A DNA stretch of 36,461 nt from Kurthia sibirica (lineage in GTDB: Bacteria; Bacillota; Bacilli; Bacillales_A; Planococcaceae): NCBI RefSeq assembly GCF_003143975.1, contig NZ_QFVR01000026.1, positions 1 through 36,461 of the forward strand, written 5' to 3'. The first letter of the stretch is position 1, and every line of letters starts with the position of its first letter. A program made the translations under genes and the position numbers. Below, one piece after another: positions 35,660 to 36,461 of the stretch. The notes under the pieces are model-generated. The model worked only from the letters and a program-made list of their open reading frames with translations. It did not search any database and had not been told where the DNA came from.

Positions 35660-35980
35660 TTATTTATTGACGACATTTATTAATTCATTTAATTCAAAAA
35701 ATGAATCACCTGATTTAGAACCGATATTCCCTGCTCTTAGTGCTTTGCGGAAAAGAATTTTACTAGCTACTTCTTGACCCTCAAATAAGCTAGTTGCGGT
35801 AAATACGTCGATGTTATCAGTTGGAACTGGTGCTACATTTGTATGACCAAGATTGCGTAAAATTGTTTTCACTTGGAAATCACGCGCAAGATTATAATCG
35901 ATTAATTCTGAAATAGCTAAGTCTACTACCACTTCATTTTGATTTTCAGTTTGCACATGAGCAACAATTGTAATTTCCAT
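35660..35980 (-). CDS. Conserved-looking small protein, function unknown
   Basis: A 106-residue soluble protein with a strong RBS (TAGGAGGAATATATA) and its own terminator, so it is very probably expressed. It starts MEITIVAHVQTENQNEVVVDLAISELIDYN and ends in a helix FFELNELINVVNK. The middle (VKTILRNLGHTNVAPVPTDNIDVFTATSLF) is of mixed alpha/beta character. There is no signal peptide, membrane helix or Cys. I recognise no family. It is convergent to clpP across ISL3 copy 3. Confidence 0.7.
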   Translation of the reverse strand: MEITIVAHVQTENQNEVVVDLAISELIDYNLARDFQVKTILRNLGHTNVAPVPTDNIDVFTATSLFEGQEVASKILFRKALRAGNIGSKSGDSFFELNELINVVNK

Positions 35981-36336
35981 TATATATTCCTCCTAAAGAT
36001 TAAGTAGCTTTAGTTTAGCATGATGATTTATTAATTCAAGTAGTGAAAGACTTAAATATTCTTGTTTTTTGCAACAATTAGACGTGAAATAGAAAATTTT
36101 TCTATAAATTTAGCAGAAAATAGCACAGTATTTCATACAATTTAAGGGATTTTTTGGTATAAAAGTGTAAGTTAGTGAGCAATGAAGCTTTTTTCACTTT
36201 TATATCAAAAAACTCCTTCATCAAATAATAGTAGGCAATATGATGGCGTTCTTTCAACTTCCTTTCCAACTAAAATCAAATACATCATGCTACATACACA
36301 TCTATTTCTTATATTTCTATTCAATAAAATTCATTA
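35981..36336. other. Intergenic region, no credible gene
   Basis: AT-rich spacer between the 106-residue protein gene and the transposase fragment. A plus-strand frame beginning at 36182 has only a weak ribosome site and runs antisense through the transposase fragment, so I do not accept it. Confidence 0.5.
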
Positions 36337-36461
36337 TCAAAGTAGTATGTCTAGAAAATATTTAAAGGACATGTCGTATTTAGAACGATCGACAAGATCG
36401 GCATCTGATAAGTCATGAATTGCTTTTAGGAGTAAATATTTGAACATACGAATTGGTGGAA
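36337..36461 (-). pseudogene. IS1182-like transposase fragment at the right edge
   Basis: On the minus strand the frame entering from the right edge reads PPIRMFKYLLLKAIHDLSDA, then DLVDRSKYDMSFKYFLDILL and a stop. This matches the early part of IS1182/IS5-group transposases, where LSDxDLVxRSxYDxSFKYFL is conserved. The following DDE domain is absent within the window. The 5' end lies beyond the window. Confidence 0.65.

Noticed and set aside
36182-36418. Plus-strand frame of 78 codons
   Set aside because: Weak ribosome site, no recognisable features, and it overlaps the antisense transposase fragment.

Overview
The window is low-GC Gram-positive chromosomal DNA, most likely from a member of the Bacillales close to Lysinibacillus/Solibacillus (Planococcaceae). 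This rests on the housekeeping gene order, strong AGGAGG-type ribosome binding sites, CggR- and CtsR-type operators, a cre box, and an Est30-type carboxylesterase. The genus is an inference; no 16S or other marker gene is present.

Layout. (1) 1-2.1 kb: AT-rich, decaying accessory DNA. It holds the end of a small membrane protein, a broken subtilase (S8) gene cut off at its catalytic His, a frameshifted IS256-family element (441-1823) and a small two-helix membrane protein. (2) 2.2-7.2 kb: ssrA (tmRNA), smpB, rnr, est and secG, all on the minus strand, the classic Bacillales trans-translation/RNase R block. (3) 7.4-17.3 kb: a ten-gene minus-strand operon for unsaturated uronate catabolism: kduI, a 2-hydroxyacid dehydrogenase, a DctPQM TRAP transporter, a zinc dehydrogenase, two KduD-like SDRs, kdgK and kdgA. 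A divergent IclR-family regulator faces it, and the shared promoter region has a cre box inside the kduI promoter spacer. (4) 17.5-20.8 kb: HelD-type RNA polymerase recycling helicase and glutaminase. (5) 21.5-28.7 kb: the glycolytic operon cggR-gap-pgk-tpiA-gpmI-eno (minus strand) with a recognisable promoter and CggR operator. (6) 28.8-32.1 kb: a glutaredoxin-like protein and a DHA2 drug exporter divergent from a TetR regulator. (7) 32.7-36.4 kb: a polysaccharide pyruvyl transferase family protein, tRNA-Arg(CCG), CtsR-controlled clpP, an unrecognised 106-residue protein and an IS1182-like transposase fragment at the right edge.

How the parts fit. The kdu/kdg operon would turn an imported unsaturated uronate into pyruvate and glyceraldehyde 3-phosphate. 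The latter is the substrate of the gap operon 10 kb away. In many relatives eno lies close to secG; here the uronate operon, helD and glsA lie between them, which suggests a later insertion.

The most unusual structural signal is a set of three short elements (20987-21497, 32117-32557, 35276-35586). They share the same ISL3-type ends and leader, but each has lost a different internal part of the transposase. A fourth, 92-bp palindromic element beside ssrA has ends of the same general type. No CRISPR array, phage module or recognisable defence system was seen.
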